Of a stretch of 64,000 bases of DNA, positions 34,752-41,730 are shown piece after piece (the first letter of the stretch is position 1; each line of letters begins with the position of its first letter). Made by a program: the position numbers and the translations under genes. This stretch comes from Streptococcus parasanguinis (GTDB taxonomy: Bacteria; Bacillota; Bacilli; Lactobacillales; Streptococcaceae): contig NZ_CABFMD010000011.1 of NCBI RefSeq assembly GCF_901875555.1, forward strand, positions 62,001-126,000. Reading direction: 5' to 3'. The notes beneath the pieces are model-generated. The model saw only the letters and a list, made by a program, of their open reading frames with translations. It did no database searches and was not told where the DNA came from.

Positions 34752-36478
34752 GTAAGATTCAACCACCCGTAGTCATAGAAATCGATTATTCAAGTCGAAC
34801 ATTTGATCAATTAAAAGAAACGATTGCACCAAAACATTCTAAGCTTATTTTTGATTATCCAACTGTATATATCGTAAATGATGAAACTAAAAATAAGTAC
34901 AGCGTATATGTTGGGGAAACAACAGATATCATTCGAAGAACAAATCAGCATTTGTCAGACGATATAAAGAAGGACAGAGAAGACTGGCGACAATTTGAAC
35001 AATCCAAAACATCGAAAATGTTTGTTATTGGGCACAACCATTTCAATAAATCTTTGACATTGGATATTGAGAATAGGTTAATGCTCTATCTTTCAAGTGT
35101 TGACCAAGTTGAACGGGTTCAGAATAGAAGAGGAAATCCTCAAAATCAATATTATACTTCTGAGGAGTTAGACGAGATTTTCTCAAAGATATGGAGATCT
35201 CTAAACAATAAAAACCGTTATTTATTTCCAGCTGAAAGTTTTATTCGAAATTCGGCGATCTTTAAATCTTCCCCATTTCACAAGTTAACGGATGAACAAG
35301 TAAAGGCCAAAAACGAAATATTGCTCAAAATCACCTCTGTCATTAGTAAAAATGAAACAGGAGTTTTAATTTTAGTAAAGGGTGATGCTGGTGCAGGAAA
35401 AACAGTCTTGATGAGTTCTCTCGTTGACGATTTATTGAATTCTGAAGATACACAGATGATTCGTGAAAACAATGATATCAATTTAGTTGTGAATCATGAT
35501 GATCAACTCAGTGTTTACCAAGAAATTGAGAAAAAATTGGAATGGAAGAGTGGATCGAATATTAATGTTGTGATGAAACCGACTCAATTTTTGAATGCTC
35601 TGAAAAAAGAAAATAGCGATGCTGGAATTGTAGTGGTTGATGAAGGCCATTTATTATTGACTGCAAAAAATCAAGCTTATTTAGGTGGGAATCATTTAAA
35701 TGATTTACTTGCTAAATCAAAAGTAGTTGTCCTTGTTTATGATGAGAATCAGATCATGAACAAATCTCAAATATGGACAGATGATTCTTTCTTGAAATTA
35801 GAACATGAAGCCAATTTAAATGGAAATCTCATTACACTACGTAATCAAATGCGTATCCATGCAACAAAGGAAACAGTAGAGTGGATAAGAAATCTGATTG
35901 ATGTTGGAGTTGTAAATAAGGTTCCAATTGATAATGATTATGATATTAGAGTTTTTGACTCACCTGAGGAACTACAAAAAGCAATCATAGAAAAAGATGA
36001 TGATCAGAAATTAGGTATTTCTCGCTTAACAGCAACTTACGATTGGGAATATAGCAGCAAATCGAAGCCAACAGATTCTGATTATTGGTGTGTTCGTATC
36101 GGGGACTGGTCTTGTCCATGGAACAGACAACTTGCAAAAGAAAAAGACTCCAAGCATTTATCCTGGATAGAACAGCCTCAAACGATTCATGAAGTTGGGT
36201 CAACTTTTACTGTTCAGGGATTTGACCTAAATTATGTGGGAGTCATCATTGGTCCCTCAGTAAAATATAGAGATGGTAAAATTATTTTTGATATAAGTGA
36301 AAGTAAAAATAAAAGTGCTGTTCAAAACAGAAAACTTGAATCTGGTGAAATGATAAACTATGGAGAAACATTATTACGAAATGAGTTAAATGTTTTGCTG
36401 ACACGTGGAGTAAACGGTTTATACGTCTATGCCGTAGATGAAGAACTCCAACAAGCATTAAAAAATGCAGCAAAATAA
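34748..36478 (+). CDS. GIY-YIG nuclease fused to a DUF2075 (Schlafen group 3-type) helicase
   Basis: This 576-residue protein has an N-terminal GIY-YIG-like domain (TVYIV at 39-43, YSVYVGETTDIIRR from 51, with H68). A superfamily 1-type helicase of the DUF2075/PF09848 class follows: Walker A GDAGAGKT near 212-219, Walker B GIVVVDEGHLL near 294-303, a motif III-like VVLVYDENQIM, and motif VI-like NVLLTRGVNGLYVYA near 547. It overlaps a MazG-like gene by 4 bases, is very AT-rich and is followed by its own terminator. It is predicted to sense and cut foreign nucleic acid; no host role is known to me. Confidence 0.85.
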   Translation: MSKIQPPVVIEIDYSSRTFDQLKETIAPKHSKLIFDYPTVYIVNDETKNKYSVYVGETTDIIRRTNQHLSDDIKKDREDWRQFEQSKTSKMFVIGHNHFNKSLTLDIENRLMLYLSSVDQVERVQNRRGNPQNQYYTSEELDEIFSKIWRSLNNKNRYLFPAESFIRNSAIFKSSPFHKLTDEQVKAKNEILLKITSVISKNETGVLILVKGDAGAGKTVLMSSLVDDLLNSEDTQMIRENNDINLVVNHDDQLSVYQEIEKKLEWKSGSNINVVMKPTQFLNALKKENSDAGIVVVDEGHLLLTAKNQAYLGGNHLNDLLAKSKVVVLVYDENQIMNKSQIWTDDSFLKLEHEANLNGNLITLRNQMRIHATKETVEWIRNLIDVGVVNKVPIDNDYDIRVFDSPEELQKAIIEKDDDQKLGISRLTATYDWEYSSKSKPTDSDYWCVRIGDWSCPWNRQLAKEKDSKHLSWIEQPQTIHEVGSTFTVQGFDLNYVGVIIGPSVKYRDGKIIFDISESKNKSAVQNRKLESGEMINYGETLLRNELNVLLTRGVNGLYVYAVDEELQQALKNAAK

Positions 36479-36517
36479 GATGCTTCATACTTCCCAAATT
36501 TTTTTCGAATAATATAG

Positions 36518-36545
36518 ATAGAGGGACCTTCCCTCTATTTTTTAT
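36518..36545 (+). terminator. Terminator of the MazG-helicase operon
   Basis: ATAGAGGGA pairs with TCCCTCTAT around CCT, followed by six T residues. Confidence 0.85.
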
Positions 36546-36560
36546 CAAAAAGGAGCAGGG

Positions 36561-37424
36561 ATGCAGAAAAGACACGCGCATGTATCGCCGACCTTGGACA
36601 TCATGGCCAAGAAGATTTTTAGTTTGCCGGAGGTGACGGCGGCTTTTATTCGAGACATTTTGGAGCTGGATGTGGCGGACGCTCAGATTGTGGAGGGAAG
36701 CCAGCCCCATAGCATGGCCTATGAGGAGGATGACTTGTTCTCCACTGCGGTGGATGTGAGAGCCAAGCTCCATGATGGGACCGAGGTGATCATCGAGATC
36801 CAGATTCGCAAGCAGCAGTATTTCTTGAACCGATTCCATTATTATCTGGCCAATCAGCTGGTGGAGAATGTACAAAAACTGCGCCAGCAAGGACAGACAC
36901 ATAAGATGTACGAGCAGATGGAGCCTGTCTATGGGATTGCGATTTTGGAGAAGTCGCTCTTGCTGGACGAGGAGGCAGCCATCAACAAATACTGGCTGAC
37001 CAATAGCCGGTCTGGCAAGCAACTCAAGGCCTATTATAAAAATGGCAAGCACCAAAATCTTCTGCAGGTTGCCTTTTTAGAGCTAGACAAGTATAATAAA
37101 GATGAGAACCTGACAGATGCAGGTAGACAGTGGCTGGAGTTTTTTGGGAATCTTCCCTTTACAAAAGCTCCCAGTCAGGCCGTTGCCCACGCAGATTCAT
37201 TATTAGATTCATCTAGCTGGACCAAGGAGGAGAAGACCATGATAGACGAGCGTATTCGTATTCAAGAAAATTATGATATGACTCTGGAGACGGCGATTGA
37301 TGAAGCGCGTGAAGAAGGTCGTAAACAATTGGTATGCGAGATGGTCTCACGAGGAATGACACCTGAGCTTATCTCGGATATGACGGGCTTAACCATTGAA
37401 GAGATCAAATCTATGTTAGCGTAA
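36561..37424 (+). CDS. Rpn-family PD-(D/E)XK nuclease
   Basis: This 287-residue protein belongs to the Rpn/transposase_31-like family. It starts HVSPTLDIMAKKIFSLPE and has the nuclease core VDVRAKLHDGTEVIIEIQI (residues about 70-88), followed by NRFHYYLANQLVENVQKL. The C-terminal 61 residues are helical and include the family end GRKQLVCEMVSRGMTPELIS. A strong Shine-Dalgarno and in-frame ATG lie inside the gene at 37239. The 3' part is duplicated directly downstream. In E. coli such proteins are DNA endonucleases with phage-defence activity. Confidence 0.88.
   Translation: MQKRHAHVSPTLDIMAKKIFSLPEVTAAFIRDILELDVADAQIVEGSQPHSMAYEEDDLFSTAVDVRAKLHDGTEVIIEIQIRKQQYFLNRFHYYLANQLVENVQKLRQQGQTHKMYEQMEPVYGIAILEKSLLLDEEAAINKYWLTNSRSGKQLKAYYKNGKHQNLLQVAFLELDKYNKDENLTDAGRQWLEFFGNLPFTKAPSQAVAHADSLLDSSSWTKEEKTMIDERIRIQENYDMTLETAIDEAREEGRKQLVCEMVSRGMTPELISDMTGLTIEEIKSMLA
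37239..37424 (+). other. Probable internal start giving a short Rpn C-terminal product (RpnS-like)
   Basis: AAGGAGG (37224-37230) lies 8 bases before an in-frame ATG at 37239, codon 227 of the Rpn gene, a better ribosome binding site than most true starts in this window. Translation from it gives a 61-residue helical peptide beginning MIDERIRIQENYDM. In E. coli, internally started short Rpn products bind and inhibit the full-length nuclease. The equivalent role here is inference. Confidence 0.65.
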
Positions 37425-37453
37425 GATCTAGCTGGACCAAGGAGGAGAAGACC

Positions 37454-37723
37454 ATGATAGACGAGCGAATTCGGATTCAAGAAAACTATGATATGACCCT
37501 GGAGACAGCCATAGACGAAGCGCGCGAAGAAGGTCTGGAACAGGGTCTGGCACAAGGCTTGGAACAAGGTCTGGAACAAGGTCTAGAACAAGGTTTGGAA
37601 CAAGGTCGTAATGAAGAACGTCTGCAGTTAATCCGCAAAATGATCTCACGAGGAATGATGCCTGATCTTATATCGGATATGACGGGTTTGTCCATTGAAG
37701 AGATTGAGTCCCTTCTTTCCTGA
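37454..37723 (+). CDS. Stand-alone duplicate of the Rpn C-terminus with LxQG repeats
   Basis: This 89-residue frame begins at the same MIDERIRIQENYDM start with the same AAGGAGG context (37439-37445). It follows the Rpn stop by 29 bases. It matches residues 227-287 of the nuclease except that six LEQG/LAQG units are inserted after DEAREEG, and the end is RNEERLQLIRKMISRGMMPD. Most base changes between the copies are silent, which suggests both are kept as protein. It resembles a free RpnS-type antitoxin, or a spare C-terminal cassette. It is followed by a terminator. Confidence 0.7.
   Translation: MIDERIRIQENYDMTLETAIDEAREEGLEQGLAQGLEQGLEQGLEQGLEQGRNEERLQLIRKMISRGMMPDLISDMTGLSIEEIESLLS
37535..37606 (+). 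repeat. Six 12-bp tandem repeats coding LxQG
   Basis: Six in-frame 12-base units of the form CTGGAACAAGGT (37535-37606) encode LEQG or LAQG. The parent Rpn gene has none at this position, so copy number is variable and likely to change by slippage without breaking the frame. Confidence 0.9.
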
Positions 37724-37729
37724 GTCCTA

Positions 37730-37752
37730 AAAAGAGGCACTGCCTCTTTTCC
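37730..37752 (+). terminator. Terminator of the Rpn locus
   Basis: AAAAGAGGCA-CT-GCCTCTTTT forms a 9-bp stem followed by CC and further T residues. Confidence 0.7.
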
Positions 37753-37807
37753 TTTTGAAAAAAACTTGGAAATTTTTCTATTTTTTTCATCCGGCTTGCT
37801 GGAATTG

Positions 37808-37816
37808 TGGTAGAAT
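37808..37816 (+). promoter_or_regulatory. Extended -10 promoter of the 2-hydroxyacid dehydrogenase
   Basis: TGGTAGAAT is an extended -10 (one mismatch), 61 bases before the start. Confidence 0.5.
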
Positions 37817-37876
37817 AGAGTCAACAAAGAGCTATCCTCACCAACAGTGTGATCGATACTAGAAAAGAGGATTCTG

Positions 37877-38800
37877 ATGACAAGAAAAATTGGTATTATT
37901 GGTTTGGGTCATGTGGGTGCAACCTTGGCTCACAGCATGGTTTTGAAACATACTTGCGATCATTTGGTCTTGATTGACACGAATGAAAAAAAGGTCAAGT
38001 CGGATGCTTTGGACTTTTGTGATATGGTTGCCAATACAGGTTATCCAGTGCATATCACGGTCAATGATTATGCTGCTCTTCAAGATGCGGATGTGGTAGT
38101 CTCTACTCTGGGAAATATCGAGCTTCAGGCAAATAACACGAATGATCGTTTTGCGGAACTTCCATTTACCAGTAAGCAAGTGGTACAAGTGGGACGTGAT
38201 TTGAAAGCTTCTGGATTCCACGGTGTCTTGGTCGTGGTGACCAACCCGGTGGATGCGGTGACGCAACTCTACCAACAATACACGGGTCTTCCTAAAGAAC
38301 AAGTCATTGGGACAGGAACATTGCTGGATACCGCTCGGATGAAACGCGCCGTCGCTGATCGGTTGCAAGTGAATCCTGCTAGTGTCTCTGGCTATAACCT
38401 TGGTGAACACGGAAATTCTCAATTTGTCGCTTGGAGCCAGGTTCGTGTCAAGGGACATGCGATCACGGATCTCTTCTCACAAGAAGAGCTGGATGCTATC
38501 AACTATGAATCCTTGCGAGGTGGCCACACTGTCTTCTTTGGTAAATTCTATACCAACTTTGGGATTGCAGCAGCAGCGCAACGTCTAGCAGAAGCTGTGA
38601 TCAATGACAGCCATGAAGAAATGCCTGTATCCAATTATCGTCCAGAATATGGAACTTACCTGGGTTACCCAGCGATTGTTGGGCGCAAAGGAATTGTCGA
38701 AAGAATTGACTTGCAGTTAACAGAAGAAGAAAAAGAAAAATTGCTCCATTCAGCTGAAACCATCAAAGAAAATACACGAAAAGGTTTGGAGCATGCATAG
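37877..38800 (+). CDS. L-lactate / L-2-hydroxyisocaproate dehydrogenase family
   Basis: This 307-residue NAD-dependent enzyme of the lactate/malate dehydrogenase family has the Rossmann motif GIIGLGHVGATLAHS. It also has VVVTNPVDAVTQLYQQYTG, the substrate arginine region TLLDTARMKRAVADRL, and catalytic GEHGNSQFVAWSQV. The sequence around the specificity loop (NIELQANNTNDRFAE) differs from the main glycolytic Ldh and is closer to L-2-hydroxyisocaproate dehydrogenases, which reduce branched 2-oxo acids. It is a single gene. Confidence 0.88.
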   Translation: MTRKIGIIGLGHVGATLAHSMVLKHTCDHLVLIDTNEKKVKSDALDFCDMVANTGYPVHITVNDYAALQDADVVVSTLGNIELQANNTNDRFAELPFTSKQVVQVGRDLKASGFHGVLVVVTNPVDAVTQLYQQYTGLPKEQVIGTGTLLDTARMKRAVADRLQVNPASVSGYNLGEHGNSQFVAWSQVRVKGHAITDLFSQEELDAINYESLRGGHTVFFGKFYTNFGIAAAAQRLAEAVINDSHEEMPVSNYRPEYGTYLGYPAIVGRKGIVERIDLQLTEEEKEKLLHSAETIKENTRKGLEHA

Positions 38801-38976
38801 CCCCAACGGTCTAAGAGGCTATTGAAGGTTGCAGATAAAGGAAACAGTGTTTCGATTCTTATAGGTCATCTTAGAGCTAAAACGTGAAGAAAGATTTGAG
38901 AAAGGCTGATCCGCAACCGGAAAGTTGTGTTAGAGCAATCAACCGCTAGGTCATACAGTTCGTTCTATCAACCATC
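38801..38976. other. Unassigned gap after the dehydrogenase
   Basis: This 176-base stretch is less AT-rich than usual gaps and has no gene I can support. The dehydrogenase frame would continue 28 codons past its TAG, but without an independent signal. I see no tRNA or known RNA family. Confidence 0.4.
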
Positions 38977-39050
38977 GAAGAGGCTAGGACAAAAGTCCTA
39001 GCCTCTTCTTGTTTTTGGATTGTCGAGCAAGACGCAGTGGTTGAGTGGGG
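38977..39050 (-). repeat. 180-bp repeat, partial copy F (reverse)
   Basis: GAAGAGGCTAGGAC-AAAA-GTCCTAGCCTCTTC is a perfect 14-bp hairpin followed by TTGTTTTT, so it still terminates the dehydrogenase transcript. Then GGATTGTCGAGCAAGACGCA and GTGGTTGAGTGGG match the long copies. The rest of the element is missing and the DNA runs into the nitroreductase promoter. Confidence 0.85.
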
Positions 39051-39091
39051 TCTCATCGTAGATCTTACTTAGTAAATTTCATAAAAGTTAG

Positions 39092-39166
39092 TGAAATCTG
39101 AGTTGTAATAGTTGACATTACATTTCAAATCCGTATAATAGTTTGTGTAATAAAAAAAGTTACAAC
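39092..39166 (+). promoter_or_regulatory. Promoter and shared operator of the nitroreductase gene
   Basis: TTGACA (39112-39117) and TATAAT (39134-39139) are 16 bases apart. The block 39092-39122 matches 27 of 31 bases of 40722-40752 before the VOC gene. It holds TGTAAT-N7-ATTACA across the -35, and GTTACAAC follows at 39159-39166. These look like sites for one repressor. Confidence 0.75.
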
Positions 39167-39184
39167 AGAAAAGAGGAACTCACA

Positions 39185-39787
39185 ATGACAAACTTTACTG
39201 ACTTACAAACAAAACGCCGATCAATCTATGCATTAGGAAAAGATGTGGAACTTTCAAACCAAGAGTTGATTGAAACCATTCAAGGAGCAGTTCTCAACAC
39301 ACCAACTGCCTTTAACTCCCAAACTTCCCGTGTAGTGATTTTGTTGGACGATGAATCAGATGCTTTTTGGAAGGAAATTGCCTACTCAGAACTGGAAAAA
39401 GTGACACCTGCAGAAGCTTTTGAAGGTACAAAACAACGCTTGGCTGGTTTTGCCCAAGCCAAGGGAACTATTCTCTTCTATGAAGATCAAGAGGTGGTAA
39501 AAGGGCTTCAAGAGCAATTCCCTCTGTATGCGGACAATTTCCCAATTTGGTCAGAGCAAGGTCACGGCATTGCTCTTTATGCAAGTTGGTTGGCTTTGGC
39601 TGAAAAAAATATCGGTATGAATGTGCAACACTACAATCCACTTGTGGATGACCAATTGGCTGAAAAATATGCGATTCCAGCCAACTGGAAACTTCGTGCT
39701 CAAGCACCTTTTGGACAAATTCTAGCACCAGCTGGAGACAAAGAGATCCAGACAGAAGGACGTTTCAAAGTCTTTGGCGACCAATAA
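39185..39787 (+). CDS. Nitroreductase family protein (Frm2/HBN1-like)
   Basis: This 200-residue flavin enzyme starts with TDLQTKRRSIYALGKDVELS, has NTPTAFNSQTSRVVILL (FMN contact region) and ends NWKLRAQAPFGQILAPAGDKE. This pattern is the small nitroreductase branch of 'fatty acid repression' proteins, which use NAD(P)H to reduce electrophilic compounds such as quinones or nitro groups. I chose ATG 39185 with AGAGGA upstream. Its promoter shares an operator block with the VOC gene at 40806. Confidence 0.88.
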   Translation: MTNFTDLQTKRRSIYALGKDVELSNQELIETIQGAVLNTPTAFNSQTSRVVILLDDESDAFWKEIAYSELEKVTPAEAFEGTKQRLAGFAQAKGTILFYEDQEVVKGLQEQFPLYADNFPIWSEQGHGIALYASWLALAEKNIGMNVQHYNPLVDDQLAEKYAIPANWKLRAQAPFGQILAPAGDKEIQTEGRFKVFGDQ

Positions 39788-39826
39788 GAGACTTAGAAAT
39801 CGCATTCCTTAGAAAATAATTGCATG

Positions 39827-39877
39827 AAAAAACGCATGATAATAAGGTTCCTAAGTACCTGTTATCACGCGTTTTTT
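39827..39877 (+). terminator. Terminator of the nitroreductase gene
   Basis: AAAACGC-AT-GATAA-TA-AGG pairs with ACC-TG-TTATC-AC-GCGTTTT in a long hairpin with symmetrical internal loops, followed by T residues. Confidence 0.75.
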
Positions 39878-39930
39878 GGTTTTTTAAAATGATTAGAGCA
39901 TGCAATCTCAGTTACAGGAACATGCTCGAA

Positions 39931-40626
39931 TTAGAGAGTAAAGAGTTGTCCGAAGAAGTAAGTCACAGCCATGGTGAGGAGGCCAATGATCAGGTTGCGT
40001 AGCATGGCCTGTTTGGTTGGGGCTTTTCCCAGTTTCGCACTGGTATAACCAGTGAAGATCAGGGATAGTCCAACAACGAAGACTGTCACTGGAATGCGAT
40101 AGGCAGTTGGAAAGAGAATGATAGAGAGCATTGGAGGAAGGGAACCAACAGAAAAAGCAAGGAAGCTAGATGCAGCAGCATGCCAAGGATTGGTAAACTC
40201 CTCATATTCGATACCATATTTCTCTTCGACCAGGGCTTTGAGGGGGTGTTTGAGAAAGGCGCGCTCTGTCAAAATTTTTGCGGAAGTTTCGCATTCTCCA
40301 TTTTGAAGATAAGCATGGTAGAGAGATTCTCTAGCTAACTTTGGATCGCGATCCAAGAGGGCTTGTTCGCGGTTCACAGCGGCTTCTTCCGTGTCTTTTT
40401 GTGTGGAAACAGAGACATATTCACCTCCCGCCATCGAAAAGGCACCTGCCAGAATAGCCGATAAGCCAGAAAGAAATATGATCCAGACGTTTGGTGTGGC
40501 ACTGGCTACCCCGATAACCACCCCAGCAATAGAAATGATCCCATCATTAGCTCCGAGAACAGCAGCTCTTAAGATATTCAAGCGGTCGTTAAATGATTCA
40601 TCTACTCCATGTTTTGTTTCAGTCAT
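39931..40626 (-). CDS. VIT1/CCC1-family metal (Fe2+/Mn2+) transporter
   Basis: This 231-residue membrane protein begins with a soluble stretch and has five helices. Typical VIT1 motifs are present: LRAAVLGANDGIISIAGVVIGV in helix 1, LSAILAGAFSMAGGEYVSVSTQKD in helix 2 with the metal-binding methionine/glycine region, and a cytoplasmic helical domain with acidic residues (ESLYHAYLQNGE). Relatives move iron or manganese out of the cytosol. It lies between two electrophile-response genes but on the opposite strand. TAGGAG precedes the start. Confidence 0.88.
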   Translation of the reverse strand: MTETKHGVDESFNDRLNILRAAVLGANDGIISIAGVVIGVASATPNVWIIFLSGLSAILAGAFSMAGGEYVSVSTQKDTEEAAVNREQALLDRDPKLARESLYHAYLQNGECETSAKILTERAFLKHPLKALVEEKYGIEYEEFTNPWHAAASSFLAFSVGSLPPMLSIILFPTAYRIPVTVFVVGLSLIFTGYTSAKLGKAPTKQAMLRNLIIGLLTMAVTYFFGQLFTL

Positions 40627-40721
40627 ACTTGTCTCCTAATTTCTTATTTAGAATGATTATAAATAAATCTTAAAAAGAAAGCAAGCATTTTAACTCAAAT
40701 GATAAAAGTTCGACAATTTAA

Positions 40722-40789
40722 TGAAATATGAGTTGTCATCATTGACATTACAACAAAAAGAGGTATAATGTAATATATATAGTTACAAC
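40722..40789 (+). promoter_or_regulatory. Promoter and shared operator of the VOC gene
   Basis: TTGACA (40742-40747) and TATAAT (40764-40769) are 16 bases apart, as in the nitroreductase promoter. The conserved 31-base block is 40722-40752 and GTTACAAC recurs at 40782-40789. Confidence 0.75.
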
Positions 40790-40805
40790 AAAAAGGAGAA
40801 AGAAT

Positions 40806-41657
40806 ATGGTATACGCCTATCGTAGCAAGATTCATTTAGCAGAAGTGGCCTTACAAGTGAAAGACTTGGAGCGTCAAACAGCTTTTTATACACAAGTCAT
40901 TGGACTCTTGATTTTGTCTCAAACAGATCGGGAAGTTATTTTGGGAGCTGGGGGAAAAGCCTTGGTGCACCTGATTCAGACGAATCGTGAGGAAACGGTT
41001 AAGTCCAGTTATGGCCTTTACCATATGGCCATTTTGTTGCCATCTCGTGAGGATCTAGCAGATGTGTTTAAACACATTGCGGAATTGAACGTTCCCTTTG
41101 TCGGGGCGGCAGATCATGGCTATAGCGAAGCTCTTTATCTGGAAGATCCGGAAGGAAATGGCATCGAACTCTATAGAGATAAACCTGTCACTGACTGGGA
41201 TATCCGGGAGGATGGCCGCATTATTGGGGTGACAGAAGAACTCTCTGCGCAAGAAATTTATGAAATGGGTCGTCAGGTGGATCCCTTTGTCATTGCTAGG
41301 GATACTCGAATGGGGCATATTCATTTATCGGTCAAGGATAGCAAAGAAGCGTCGTCTTTCTACCAAACAGTTTTGGACCTAGATGATAAGTTTACCATTC
41401 CATCTGCTAGCTGGATTGCTTCAGGAGACTACCACCATCATTTAGCGGTCAATGAATGGGGTGGCAAGCACTTAGCTAACCGTGAAAAAGAACTGCCTGG
41501 CCTTGCCTACTATGTGGTAGAAGTAGCAAGCAAGGATGACTTGGTTGCCATAGCAGAGAGGGCAAAAGGAAATGGCGCTCCTGTCAGCTGGATGACCTCT
41601 AGTGAGTTGACGTTTCAAGATCCTGATGGTATTGTAACGAGAGTAAGAAAAGGATAA
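40806..41657 (+). CDS. VOC-superfamily protein, CatE/glyoxalase-type (two domains)
   Basis: This 283-residue cytoplasmic protein has two vicinal-oxygen-chelate domains. The first (about 8-125) reads IHLAEVALQVKDLERQTAFY with a metal-site histidine in YHMAILLPSRED and E in DPEGNGIELY. The second begins GHIHLSVKDSKEASSFYQ. The arrangement resembles catechol-2,3-dioxygenase CatE or MhqO-like proteins that remove quinone electrophiles. Sharing a promoter motif with a nitroreductase supports this role. The exact substrate is unknown. Confidence 0.85.
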   Translation: MVYAYRSKIHLAEVALQVKDLERQTAFYTQVIGLLILSQTDREVILGAGGKALVHLIQTNREETVKSSYGLYHMAILLPSREDLADVFKHIAELNVPFVGAADHGYSEALYLEDPEGNGIELYRDKPVTDWDIREDGRIIGVTEELSAQEIYEMGRQVDPFVIARDTRMGHIHLSVKDSKEASSFYQTVLDLDDKFTIPSASWIASGDYHHHLAVNEWGGKHLANREKELPGLAYYVVEVASKDDLVAIAERAKGNGAPVSWMTSSELTFQDPDGIVTRVRKG

Positions 41658-41661
41658 GAAA

Positions 41662-41722
41662 AGAGAGTAGGACAGAAATCGGTCATTCGTTAGAATTCGA
41701 TTTCTGTCCTACTCTCTTTGAT
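41662..41722. terminator. Bidirectional hairpin, hairpin-only copy E of the 180-bp repeat
   Basis: AAGAGAGTAGGACAGAAATC pairs perfectly with GATTTCTGTCCTACTCTCTT around a 20-base loop. It lies between the convergent VOC and MFS genes and likely terminates both. It retains only hairpin 1 of the long repeat, with a TAGGAC/GTCCTA pair replacing TGGGAC/GTCCCA. Confidence 0.88.
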
Positions 41723-41730
41723 GAAAAAAG

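Noticed and set aside
36282..37055. 257-codon minus-strand frame across the helicase end and Rpn start
   Set aside because: It spans a terminator and two real genes on the other strand and has low-complexity His/Leu composition.
36561..37424. Insertion-sequence transposase
   Set aside because: The Rpn family is sometimes labelled transposase, but there are no terminal inverted repeats or target duplications here and the nuclease/defence role fits better.
37535..37606. CRISPR-like array
   Set aside because: The units are 12 bases with no spacers and code LxQG in frame; no cas genes are nearby.
38801..38976. Possible small RNA or read-through extension after the dehydrogenase
   Set aside because: I could not find a promoter, a known RNA fold or codon bias; the 28-codon extension past TAG has no support.
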